This document shows positions 34,256 to 44,239 of a DNA stretch of 64,000 nucleotides, piece after piece (the stretch's first letter is position 1; the number at the start of each line of letters is the position of its first letter). The stretch is from Pohlia nutans (lineage: Eukaryota > Streptophyta > Bryopsida > Bryales > Mniaceae). Under the pieces are notes generated by a model. The model was not told where the DNA came from, made no database searches, and saw only the letters and a program-made list of their open reading frames with translations. A program made the position numbers and the translations under genes. Where the stretch lies: positions 8,266,501 through 8,330,500 of the forward strand of contig CM040107.1 of the NCBI GenBank assembly GCA_022496805.1, given 5' to 3'.

Positions 34256-36726
34256 ATGGCGAAAGGCAAGTCGACTGAACGCGGCCCACGACGTCTCTGG
34301 TCCTCCGCCTAAACCGACTTACAAAATTCCGATCCGCACTAGGGAAGGGCTCTATAAAACGCTCGCCTTTCAGTCGATGCGAACGATTTGGGAATGGCGC
34401 CAGTACGCCAATGAACACACAACCGAGGCAGATTTCATCAAGGCCATTGGCGTCTCTGAGTTTGTAGCACTCGACTGGGACAACGCCCAACGCGCGCCAC
34501 GCATGGAACTGGTCAAGGAGTTCGTCAACGCCACGATAGTCGACCTCGCCAACAAGTTGATCACGGCCCGCGTCCGCACGCAGATAGTCACGATCGACTC
34601 GACTGTCATCCACGAAGTCCTGAACCTCCCATAGAGCATTACTATACAGCGGATCGTCTCTGCGGAGTATCCACCGAGTCGGTTCAAAGAATATTCTGCT
34701 GCCGGCAAGACTGTTGAGGGCTACAGCATCTGCCACTTCAAAACCGAACACCACACGCGACTGACGGCGTTCATTCAAGGCCTCGGGTTCAAACGCAAGA
34801 CGACCTACATCAGCAAGGAAATGCTAGACGTCATATGCACAATCGAGTACCTGATCGACCGCGCCATGCAATGGGACTGGGCGACAGAGATGTTCAACTC
34901 GATCGCCATCGACTTCAAGACGATGCAGAGTACAAAGACCACGATCTGCCCTTCAGCCGAGGTATTGGACTTCCTCCTCGAGTCTTATTTTCCTAGCACT
35001 GACCAGGAGTATATATACACCAAACAGTCGCCCAGCAGAACACCAACGACCGACGTCCACATTCGGAGAATTCGGATAACAGCTCCGAAGGACCCGACTA
35101 CATCGTTTTCCAAGGTAGACTTGGAGCCGACCGCACATCGAAGGACCATGTTCGACCTCCCCGACCAGTCGACCAGGGCCATACATCGACTGCCCGGCCC
35201 CCTAGTCAGCAAACCACACCCGACCCAGCAGCACTGACAGCCACTACCGAGCGAGCGAAGGGAGACACGCTCCTCACACGCGCGCAAGCGCGACCAGGAG
35301 CAACAAGAGAAGCGTGCCAAGCGAGGCCGACTCACCCCCTTAAGCCACTTTCTACCTCGACAGGTGGACCTGACCTCATCCGACAGCGAGGCCCAGTCGA
35401 CTCCACCACCAACACCAGGTGAAACCCCCCTCCTTAACACACCTCCGCCCTCACTATTTGACTTCACGCCACTCAACCTCGAAGCGCCATATGAAACAGC
35501 ATCAACCGGCGAGTTTCGCCGGCCACCGCCCGTCCCCCCAACGACTCGACCTCAGACGTCACCTCGGGTCAATCGACCAGCACCCGACTCACCAACGTCA
35601 CGAGCCACGACATTAGCGATGCACTGGCGCCAGCGCCGGGATGACGTCCAAGGATCAGTAAGTCGACTCGAGGATGTCGGCTCCCGAGTGAACCTCCTTT
35701 TGTTCGAGGCCGTTCAAGCAAAGACCACCCTTCAAGCTGAGCTCAACCGCAACCGATTGGCGAGTAGTCGACTGACCAAGGACTCCACAGCCTACAAGCA
35801 GCAGGTCGACAACCTCACTACCGAACTAGCAAGAATGCGTACTACTCTCACCACCGTCACGGAGGAGAAGAGTCAGACCGACAATAGACTTGCTGAGCTA
35901 CAAGCCAAACCCAACACTAGTGAACAGCAGGAACAGACACACCAGAGCGTTTTCGTGGTAGTACGAAACGAACTCAGAGCGGCACGAGCCGAGGTAGCAG
36001 CAACCTAGCTCAGTCTTCAGCAAGCTTGGAAGGACATAGTCGACTCCAACAACCGACTCGACCTACTTCTCCAAGTCAACGAGGAGAAGTCTCGCCAATT
36101 TGCAACTCGGGAGCTGCAATTCCACAAACTTCGAGCGCGCAAGTACCGACTCGGACTCAAGGGAAGAAACCGAATCAAGGTTCTCAAACACACCCTCAGC
36201 GGCGATAGCCACCAGCTCAACATGTACCGCCGGCAACTCGACCAACTTTAGCTCGACCACCTGGACTTGGAGATTCTACAAGTCGACGAAGACAAAGACA
36301 AGGATACGAGCTACCTTGAACCCGACCATTCGCTCTGGGAGAACCAGTCGACTGACGACGACAAGGTATTGACCAACCGACGTCAAGTTGAGTGAGGACG
36401 ACGACGAAGATGACAGCGAGTCGACCAATAAAGACGAGGATTGAGATCAGAAACAGGAAGACTAGCAGACACCGCCAGCCAACCCTGAAGACACGGTGCA
36501 ACTGCAGCCAGCAGCATAGCACCCTCCTCCTCCACAGCAACAGCAGGATCTGCAGCACCCAGCACCCGACCAGATGACGACAACACTCACACCATCGGTA
36601 GTCAACACCCTAGTCGACTCACCCATTATCTCTTCACCGCACTCTCTCGGGTTCGACTTTTCAGGAATGCCTCCTGATATCTGCTCACCCGGCATGACCC
36701 AGGACTCCAGCGACGTCAACTACTGA
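34256..36726 (+). pseudogene. Gypsy-2 third ORF, coiled-coil protein
   Basis: After a basic start (MAKGKSTERGPRR) and a frame change near 34,300, one frame runs about 2.1 kb. It has an N-terminal globular part (ELVKEFVNATIVDLANKLIT, IVTIDSTVIHEVLNLP, EMLDVICTIEYLIDRAMQWD), a Pro/Thr-rich linker, a long coiled coil (KQQVDNLTTELARMRTTLTT, KVLKHTLSGDSHQLNMYRRQ) and an acidic then Gln/Pro-rich tail to TGA at 36,724. In-frame stops are mostly TAG (34,632; 36,006; about 36,249; two more in the Gln-rich tail) with TGA at 35,235 and near 36,440. The N-terminal part matches Gypsy-1 ORF3. It is not env-like; a structural or nucleic-acid-binding accessory is a guess. Confidence 0.65.
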
Positions 36727-36844
36727 CGAGTCGACCATAGTCTGGGTCGACTACTTGACTGCAGGTAATTTTGTCATTCCTCGTGACCATTTTCCATAGT
36801 CGCCTACCGGGGTAGACTGAAGTCCACAGGAGTATACTTAGCTC

Positions 36845-36857
36845 AGAGGGAGGGCAA
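36845..36857 (+). other. Gypsy-2 polypurine tract
   Basis: AGAGGGAGGGCAA immediately before the 3' LTR start TGTTAACC. Confidence 0.75.
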
Positions 36858-37402
36858 TGTTAACCAAATATTCATTGATATTCCCTTAGGCTAAGAGTAG
36901 GCTAGTCTATACCCGGCAGGAATAGACCCGGCAGGCGATACCCGATAGTACAGGCTGGTACAGACTGGTCGACCCGACTATTCCGGTCGACCAGTCTGAC
37001 ACACTGTCACACCAGTCTCCTATATGTACTTTCCCTCTCGTTGAGAGAGGGGTTGCTATACAGTTTGTACATCTTCTTAGCACCCTTAGTTGTACTTCGT
37101 CCTTGTCTTAACTCTTCTTGTACACACTTGTATGTTGGACTACTGTTGTTGTTAGACTACTGCTGATTCTTACTCTTGTATCATTCTTTGTGTTTGTATC
37201 TTGATTAGTTGACGTAGTCTGTGGGCATGCAGGATTCGACTCTCTAGTATACTGGTGCTTTTTCCTAGTCGATAGTACGTTCTCCTTCGTAGAAACCTCT
37301 TACTACTCCTCTCAGTCTCTAAGTGACTAGTCCAGCATAGAATAGTCTTCTGAGGAGTAATCTCATTTGTTTAAGGTCGGTTCTCAGAAAACCCCCTTAA
37401 CA
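36858..37402 (+). mobile_element. Gypsy-2 3' LTR
   Basis: 545 bp, TGTTAACC...CTTAACA. Longer than the 5' LTR because of an expanded CCCGGCAGG/GACTGGTCGACC section and an extra block with TCTTCTGAGGAG near 37,350. The terminus AACA is canonical; the 5' LTR has GACA. Confidence 0.9.
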
Positions 37403-37407
37403 TTGAG
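37403..37407. repeat. target-site duplication, right
   Basis: TTGAG directly after the Gypsy-2 3' LTR, matching 27,321-27,325. Confidence 0.92.
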
Positions 37408-37900
37408 CGATGTGTTCCGGGATGCCACGTAGATCATGGTAGGACCATGCAAACTCATCCTTGAAAATGCAGAAGAGATCGTCGGCCTCTGGTTGGAGGT
37501 AGTCCGGGATGGAAGTACCGATACAGATAATGTTGGGGTCGGTCTTGGTTCCGAGGTTGAGGTCTCTTAGTTGCTCTTCCTCTGTCTGCGACCACTTTGC
37601 TACCGATATTGTTTTTACCTTTTCCCAAATCGGTATTTCATCAACTGGCATGCTACCTTCCGTATGGGTTATGGCTAGTAAGGTGAGCTCGGTAGTGCTT
37701 ACTTGGCACAAGTCGTCAATAGCCAATGTTCCAATAGGGAGGAGGAACTCCTCTGCCTTGAGTAGGATGAGTTCTTCTTCGTCGGTAAGGTCTTCGACGT
37801 AGTTGTAGCAGACGACAGCATCGGGAGTTGTGGCTTCAAAACCTAACTCCCGGTTAATCCGTATTGTTCGGATGGTCTGTTCGGATGATCCCTGAGCCAT
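37408..37900 (-). pseudogene. Gypsy-1 pol, protease-RT linker
   Basis: Minus-strand frame with VVCYNYVEDLTDEEELILL, a Glu/Asp-rich linker and SYHDLRGIPEHIA, where it is cut by Gypsy-2. The same order occurs in Gypsy-2. Removing the insertion and one TTGAG brings this frame to the RT start at 27,320. Confidence 0.8.
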
Positions 37901-38268
37901 GGTCTTCCGAGCAAGAGCGTATAAGCCAAATTGACATCCTTACAAGAAATAACAATGAAAATAATGATATAGGGGATACCGTGAATGAAGATCTTGATGT
38001 CTCTAAGCAAGCCCAGAGGTTGGACGAAAGAACTGTCCGCCATTCTTAATTTCAAAGGTGCCGGTGTTGGGGTCGGTAGTCCAAACATGCGTCGCTCGAT
38101 TTTGGTGACGACATTTACTCCCGATCCTCCATCCAACAGGACATCATGTAATTGATGACTCCCAATCTTGGCTGAGATGATTGGCATGTGACGGTTGATC
38201 GCCACTACCGAATGGACTGCCACTATTGGTGGCTCGGTAACCGGGATGATTGACAGGGTTATTGACAT
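37843..38268 (-). pseudogene. Gypsy-1 aspartic protease
   Basis: Contains LHDVLLDGGSGVNVVTKIER (active-site loop, DGGS), IFIHGIPYIIIFIVI and YTLLLGRPWLR, the retropepsin fold signatures. It overlaps the next segment in another frame, so there is a frameshift near 37,870. Upstream, at 38,333-38,331, a TAG lies where Gypsy-2 has CAG (29,978-29,980). Confidence 0.85.
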
Positions 38269-38648
38269 ACACGGCGGTGGATATGTTCGGTAATACTAGG
38301 TGCAATAGCCATAAGGTTTTTTAGACTGACCTAGATTGTTTGTGATTCGATTTGTTGGAGGATGGTCTTGCAGATATCCATGGTGCTGTCCAGAGCGGTT
38401 GGAGCGACACGGGGTGATGGTGGCTCCAATGGCGAGAGGTCTTGTAGTTCACGTACCATCTTTATCATTTCTTCGCGCAGCTGCTCTTCGGCTTGCCAAT
38501 CGAACGCCTCGATTGGGCGAGGTGCTTCGGTAGTTGGTGTGGGACTGTTCGGAACTACCGAGTCTAGATGTTGTGTCTGACTCCGAGTGCGAGGGCCGAT
38601 ATGAGAGACATCTACGGTATGGACATTGGAGATGACTACCGAGGATCC

Positions 38649-40285
38649 TCAGTGTGCGCGTAGTTTGTTTTGGATGGCTTTTTTAACATCCTCATCCGAT
38701 AGAAGTGGACAACGATGTCCCGGATGTTCAAGTGATCCACATACATTGCATGGGTAGTGTTGTACCGGGGTTATACTACGAGAAGTACGGAGGTTCTCGG
38801 TACTTACCGGAGTTGGTGCTGGCTGAGTTTGAATCTGATGGACGGAAGCCGAATCGGTTTTCTTCCCGTAGTCGCTGGCCGGGTTGCGGTAACACGTCCC
38901 CCATTTATGGCCTATACAACCGCAGCCGGTACACTTCAAGTTACGTCGGAGGTTGTCTTCGGTACTAGTCGAGGGAAGGTTCGGTATCCGCGATTTGGGT
39001 AGGCCTTCCTCTGCGGTGCGTGCCGAGTCCACTGCTTCTCGAAAATGTTTGTCGTTGAAGTCCTACCTTGGCTACTTGCAGATATTCCAATAAGCTAGCG
39101 CGAAAATTGCTCAACATAAACATATCATCCGGAGGTACTTTTAGATTTTCCGCTAGTTGTTGGGGACGTTTGGCGTAATCATCGACAGATTCCTTCGGTT
39201 GCTGATTGATTGTACGAAATTGGATGAACGTTTGGTCGTCCGTTTTGATGGTTCGGTAGCGTCTTTTGAATGCGGTAAATACCTCCTGCAATGTATTAGT
39301 AGGATGTATCCGTCTATGGTATGCAAACCAATTCGACTCTATCTCGGTGAGAGAATTACCGAATAAATCCAATTGGACCATGGTTTCCATTTCGCCATTT
39401 AATCTAGTAGCAGATTCAAACTTACGGCAATGTATCTCGGGGCACTTACCGGTTTTGTACTTAGGATACGGTACTGCTTTTCGAGCGGTCGAGGTAGGGC
39501 GTCGACCTGCGGGTTGAACACTTGGGTTGCCGACAAGTCGGTAGGTTGGGGTTGGTACTCCGGTAGCCATAATGCGGCGCGGTTGGGGATAGTTATATAG
39601 ACAGGAAATAGAAGGGTGGTCGGTATGGCCACAGAACGTACAAAACCAAAGAGGAGGTCTAGGACGAACCTGGTGGTGGTGATGTGGAGGAGGATATCCA
39701 AAAAATTGTTGTTGTACCGGGTATTGGTTCCTGGAATCGGTTGTGGGCGCACCGTGTGATGCATTGATGGGGCACGTCCTTGATCTTGTCGAAACTGGCG
39801 TAAACGTAAATTGGGCAGTTGTAACCGCGACGCAGCTAAATCGAGGTCGAATTGAGGGGTCGGTTCTAGGGCTACGAGAAGTTTTTGATCCGTTGCATCT
39901 TCTTGCGGTAGTTGTTGGAGTCGGTCTTGGATGGCCGAGGACTGTAAAATGCCTGGGCACGAAACCGTTCGAATTCTTCGTCGGTGATCTGTAAGTCCTC
40001 TCCGGTAGCTGCAGGGTTGTGGAGTACCGAGTCGGAAGATGGCCTCTGCCAAGTGGATGAGTGCGGATGTCGTGCAGTTTGGAGTTCTCGCGAGGTCGGT
40101 AATTCATCCTGCGTGAGTACAGGTTGAGGCCGTTGTGTCGGATGAGTGGCTGTTGAGGGAGCTTGGAACATCGGTGACAGTAGCAAATCCTCTACGCTCC
40201 GGTGCATGCGAGTGTTGGAAATCGTGAGAGCCTCGAGGTCGAACTCGGGCGGTGGTCCTGCAGATCTAGTGTGGCGCCTGGCCAT
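38649..40285 (-). pseudogene. Gypsy-1 gag with three CCHC knuckles
   Basis: ATG at 40,285 (MARRHTRSAG). A Pro/Gln/His-rich N-terminal third contains an early knuckle FCTFCGHTDHPSISC. The capsid region follows (DLFGNSLTEIESNWFAYHRR, FTAFKRRYRTIK, SVDDYAKRPQQLAENL), then two C-terminal knuckles CTGCGCIGHKWGTC and CNVCGSLEHPGHRC. The frame changes at least three times, and a TGA at 38,651 interrupts before the protease. Gag packages the RNA. A knuckle ahead of the capsid domain is unusual for this family as I know it. Confidence 0.75.
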
Positions 40286-40454
40286 GGGAAAGTCTCGTCT
40301 ATTGGAGTTTTGGACAACCAGACTGTGAAAACGATAAATGATTTTGGTAAGACAGAAAAGGCGCGGTGTCACACAGATGCTAGGCGATAGTAGAGTACCG
40401 GGATCGGTAACTCGGTGTTTTTGAGCAATGGAGTTCTAGAATTCGAACACTAGA

Positions 40455-40465
40455 TGGTCGCCAAA
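40455..40465 (-). other. Gypsy-1 primer binding site
   Basis: The minus strand reads TTTGGCGACCA right after the 5' LTR, identical to the Gypsy-2 site. Confidence 0.7.
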
Positions 40466-40842
40466 TGGTAGCTCCTCGTGGTAAGGACTTACTCGGTAAT
40501 CAGTACCGGAAGGATTGATAGCTACCGAGGAAAAGGAGTTTAACAGAGTAGGCAACAAAACGCTCAAAACTAGGTCGGTTATGACAAAACCGAGGGAAGA
40601 CAACTGATCTGAACATACAAATACAAACAGAAACTACTCGGTAAGCATCAGAAGAGAGTACTTCCAACAAGAATTCAGTTATCTGGGAAAATGTGGCGTA
40701 CCACTGAGGTTGGCTCTATTGCTTTTATGCCATAGTACAACCAAATCTGACAATTAGGTCAGATCGGTAAAAATGTGTTTCCTAGATCTACCTACTAGGG
40801 TAACTTGGAAAATTACCCAGGTAAGACTCAAATCGGTAGACC
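40466..40842 (-). mobile_element. Gypsy-1 5' LTR (outer end missing)
   Basis: 377 bp matching the 3' LTR at 12,481-12,886 from GCTACCA inward to GTAGACC. The last ~29-44 bp including TGTTAACC are absent and unrelated sequence begins at 40,843, so the outer edge is deleted and no target duplication can be read. Confidence 0.88.
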
Positions 40843-42894
40843 TTATGAGCATTTAGTTATGCTCTGGTTTTGTTGTACGAGGACGTCATTCTTTGCTTAT
40901 TCCATGTTAAACATTGTTAATGATGTCAGAATATAGTGACTGTTCAACATATTCACTATTCTATACTTTGCATCAATTAAAAATTCTTCATAGATGGACT
41001 CAATATTGTGACCATATTATTGATACTAACATGGAATGTTGAGAATTTGTTACAATAGCACTACTCCATCCATGATGCTAGTTTGGAGCACACTAAGTTC
41101 CACCGAAGAAAGGGAAGATAATGACCTGGAAGATAGACATCAATAGATGGAATTTTTACCAAAGAACAACATCTCATCAAGGAAATAGCATTCATAAAGA
41201 CTACAGTGAATAGTACATGGAAATAATTTTAAGCACAATTACCGGCACGCATACAATTATTGACATATTTCAAACTAACCGCTCCCGAATTACGTATAAA
41301 TCGAACAAAAACAGTAGATGTATGCAATGCTGGGGTATACGAACAACAAGGTCATATTTAGGATCTGTAAACAACGATTTATTGATAAACGATCCATTGA
41401 GTCCAATTAACCCCTAAATTTTTGAGCCACCATATTCTGGTCGTTCCACTTTTTGGGCAGCCTGCAGGGGCCTCATATTTTTAAAATTTTCAATGAAAAT
41501 TTCAGTGTAGCTTCCAAAAACTACACTCTACATGTCGCACTTCATTTCATGTCATTCCGATAAGTATTGCAAAAGTTATAAGCATTTGAAGTTTTTGAAG
41601 CGAGATTGGGCAACAAGAATTCTTTTATTTTTTTACTCTTTTTCAAAATTTCTTTTTTGATTCATGATTGGTTGATCTTTATCTACAAATGAAGCTTTAA
41701 ATCTACCCAGTTTGAGCAATGGGATAAAAGTTATGAGGAGATCTGTTTTTTGGGCAGTTTGGACAAAAAACATTTTGAAGCTCATTTCTAAGCTCAATTT
41801 TCAATATTTTTTAATGAAATAAAAGGCATTGGGTGAAGATTTCCAAGTACAACATTCTCACTGTTAAGATTGACATTTTACAATTCCATGTCGAACTTAT
41901 TAATAATTTTCTTTTTCATTTCACTTTGTACCCACTTCTAGTAATTGTTTTATGAAAAAATTAATATGAGCTTTTTTCTTACAAGATTTTCTATTTGAAG
42001 ACTTAACCCAATTGTTAACATGGCCTTGTCATTCAATGAATTTCTAACCCACTCAAAAAAAAGATATTAATTTCTAAAGTTCAAATATGTCACCGGATTG
42101 AACCCCAATAAATCTTCTTTTGCAACTTTGATCCTTATAATCTAAGAATCTAGTGGTCATTTTGCTCTCAAGTTTTGTGCTCACATGAAAATTCAAGTTG
42201 GGTATTGGATCTTACGGTTAAATGATGAAAAAAATAGAAAACATATGATTTCTTCTGCAACTTCCAAATGCTGTGTTTTTCATGGTTTTCTGTGAGAATA
42301 CGGTCCTGGTCCCTTACGGGTCAATGGGGATTGCGAGCAGAGTGCAACCCCAGTGACACCTTACCCATTCAAATGATGGTTAGAAGAACTTATAGTGTTA
42401 AACTAGGTATACATATGACAGTAGGAAGTGTGACCGCACATATTTTTTATAAAAAGTATGAGAACATGTCAAAAATTCAAAGAACATTATTTAAAGATTA
42501 CAACGAACACACGGATTGTGAAGTTCCAAAAATAGATGTACACCTCCTTTCTAATGTATCGTATGTGAGGGTCAGATTCAGACAGTATAATTGTGTGTAA
42601 ATCTAATTTCCTCACTAGAATTTTGAAAGGTCCATGTCACCATAACCAAATGTTCAAAAGATGACATGTGGCACTCTTCTGACAAAAAAGACTAATTTAT
42701 GTCGAAACTGACCAGAATGTAGAGATATACGACTCAAAGTTGGTAAAGTTGTTAGATGTTGAACATTTTGAATGATAAATGTAATATCAATAAGTAGAGC
42801 TACTCGGTCATTGCTTGCCAGCGCACATGGTACATTTAGAATCTATGTGAGCCTACAGACATAGTCCCACTGTGAGCTGATTTTTCACAAAGTT
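40843..42894. other. AT-rich non-coding region
   Basis: No gene supported. A 110-codon plus-strand frame at 42,268-42,600 shows no recognisable motif. The composition resembles old transposon or intron DNA. Confidence 0.4.
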
Positions 42895-43695
42895 CTAGCC
42901 CGTCCACGTCCAAAAACCTTGAATTGAAAGGCAAAAAAAATTGCAACCCGCCCCAAAACCGGTGATTTTAAAATCATCCCGTCCATAGAAAGGTTGAAAA
43001 AAAAAACAACCCGTCCCAAAACCGGTTGCAAATTGAAAATACCTATCCCGTAATGTTTAGAAAAATTAAAATAAAATAAAATAAAAAACAAAAAAACAAA
43101 GAAAAAATAGCCGCTGCTAGGCCGAGGCTGCAGCCGGACCGCAGCCGGCCTGTGAGCACTGCAATATGTGAGAAGGGTTTTTCTAAACAAAACCTCATCA
43201 AAAGTCATCTACGTACTAGCTTGAAGTTGGAGACTTTAGATGCTTTGATGCGCATTTCTTGTGCAAATATTCCAGTTAAAAACATCAATTGGAATGCAGT
43301 GATGCTTGTTTGGAGAAACATGAAGGATAGGAAAATTCATCCAGTTGTTTGAAGGGTAAGTTCTTTATTTTGAAAATTTTGAACATGCTTATATAAAATA
43401 TTAATTATTCAATTTCTAAGTGTACCTTGAATTATAATCTTTGACATTGTGTTACAAAGGTTCTAAATATTGTAGTTAATGAATCATTGTATGCTATTGA
43501 AGATTAGTATTTGGATGACATTGTATGTTATTGAAGATTGGTATTTTGATTAGGTACTAGTGGTTTGACTCCATTAGGCTTACATTCACATGTCATTTAG
43601 AACCTGTCCAAAGTGAATTTAACCCGTCCAAAAACCGGTTCAGTTTTTTAGAACCCGTCCACTGGAAATGTTTTTTTTTTTTGAACATGTCCCTG
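42895..43695 (+). mobile_element. hAT relic with subterminal CCCGTCC clusters
   Basis: The word CCCGTCC (or CCCGCCC), often followed by AAAACCGGT, occurs about four times at 42,898-43,030 and three to four times at 43,600-43,690. The clusters flank a short hAT C-terminal coding piece. hAT elements carry clustered subterminal transposase-binding motifs. All copies here point the same way and no terminal inverted repeat was resolved, so the boundaries are approximate. Confidence 0.4.
43152..43352 (+). pseudogene. hAT transposase C-terminal dimerisation fragment
   Basis: Reads AICEKGFSKQNLIKSHLRTS followed by LKLETLDALMRIS, matching the hAT-C dimerisation region (E-R/K-GFS...IK...R..L..ETLDALMRI). 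The catalytic domain and zinc finger are absent. A Met start within it is incidental; the real protein would begin far upstream. Confidence 0.75.
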
Positions 43696-44239
43696 GACAT
43701 GTTAGGGACCTTGTTAAAAAAACGTGTTGGTCCCACACTACATGCTTGCCATCGGAGATAGGCCCACAGACTGCACTTTCCCACGGAATTCACACGGACA
43801 TAGGAGGGTTGGTCCTTGTATTTGTGTCCTCTTTCTTTTTTTGCAGTAAAGGGCTCTCCCCTATATGCGTCAAAAAAAAGAAAAAAAAAACTTGTGACTG
43901 GGATCAGAATTTCACATGAATAGCGGTATGTACTGAAGTAAATAAAAGTACAGAAATACCTTTTTTTTTTCTGGCACACATTGAAGAATCGATTGAATTT
44001 TGGCATAAACAATGGATTACCCTTTATTGCAAGATAAAACCAGAATACAAACCAACCCCACCGAGATGGGCTTGATCCATGCAATTGCAAGTAAGAATAA
44101 ATACATGCCACCATAGTAGGGAAGCCGATTGGCAACCTAAACCCAAAGACTAGTTAAAACTACAAGGGTTACAATCATGAAGGGCTCAAAATAGCATTGA
44201 CAGTGAGGACCTGTGACTATATTGTATTGAAAACTCAAA
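43696..44239. other. no supported gene
   Basis: Contains T- and A-runs (43,671; 43,875; 43,970) and the 3' flank of the dioxygenase gene. A 180-codon minus-strand frame is low-complexity and overlaps the hAT relic; not convincing. Confidence 0.4.

Larger units (their letters stand above)
27326..37402 (+). mobile_element. Gypsy-2 LTR retrotransposon, nested in Gypsy-1 pol
   Basis: A 10,077-bp element on the plus strand: 5' LTR, primer site, gag, protease-RT-RNase H-integrase, a third ORF, polypurine tract and 3' LTR. Both outer ends are TGTTAACC...AACA or GACA and it is flanked by TTGAG on both sides. It splits the Gypsy-1 frame exactly between GIPEHIA and the RT N-terminus. The coding regions carry many stops and shifts, the capsid core is missing and the RT motif is FLDH, so it is dead although its ends are complete. 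TCGAC-type words are strikingly frequent. Confidence 0.93.

Noticed and set aside
33815..34312. 165-codon ORF between Gypsy-2 integrase and its third ORF
   Set aside because: Open on both strands in GC-rich sequence, Ser/Arg-rich; the real third ORF starts near its end in another context.
43593..44135. 180-codon minus-strand ORF
   Set aside because: Phe/Tyr/Lys-rich low-complexity frame over homopolymer runs and the hAT relic; no motif.
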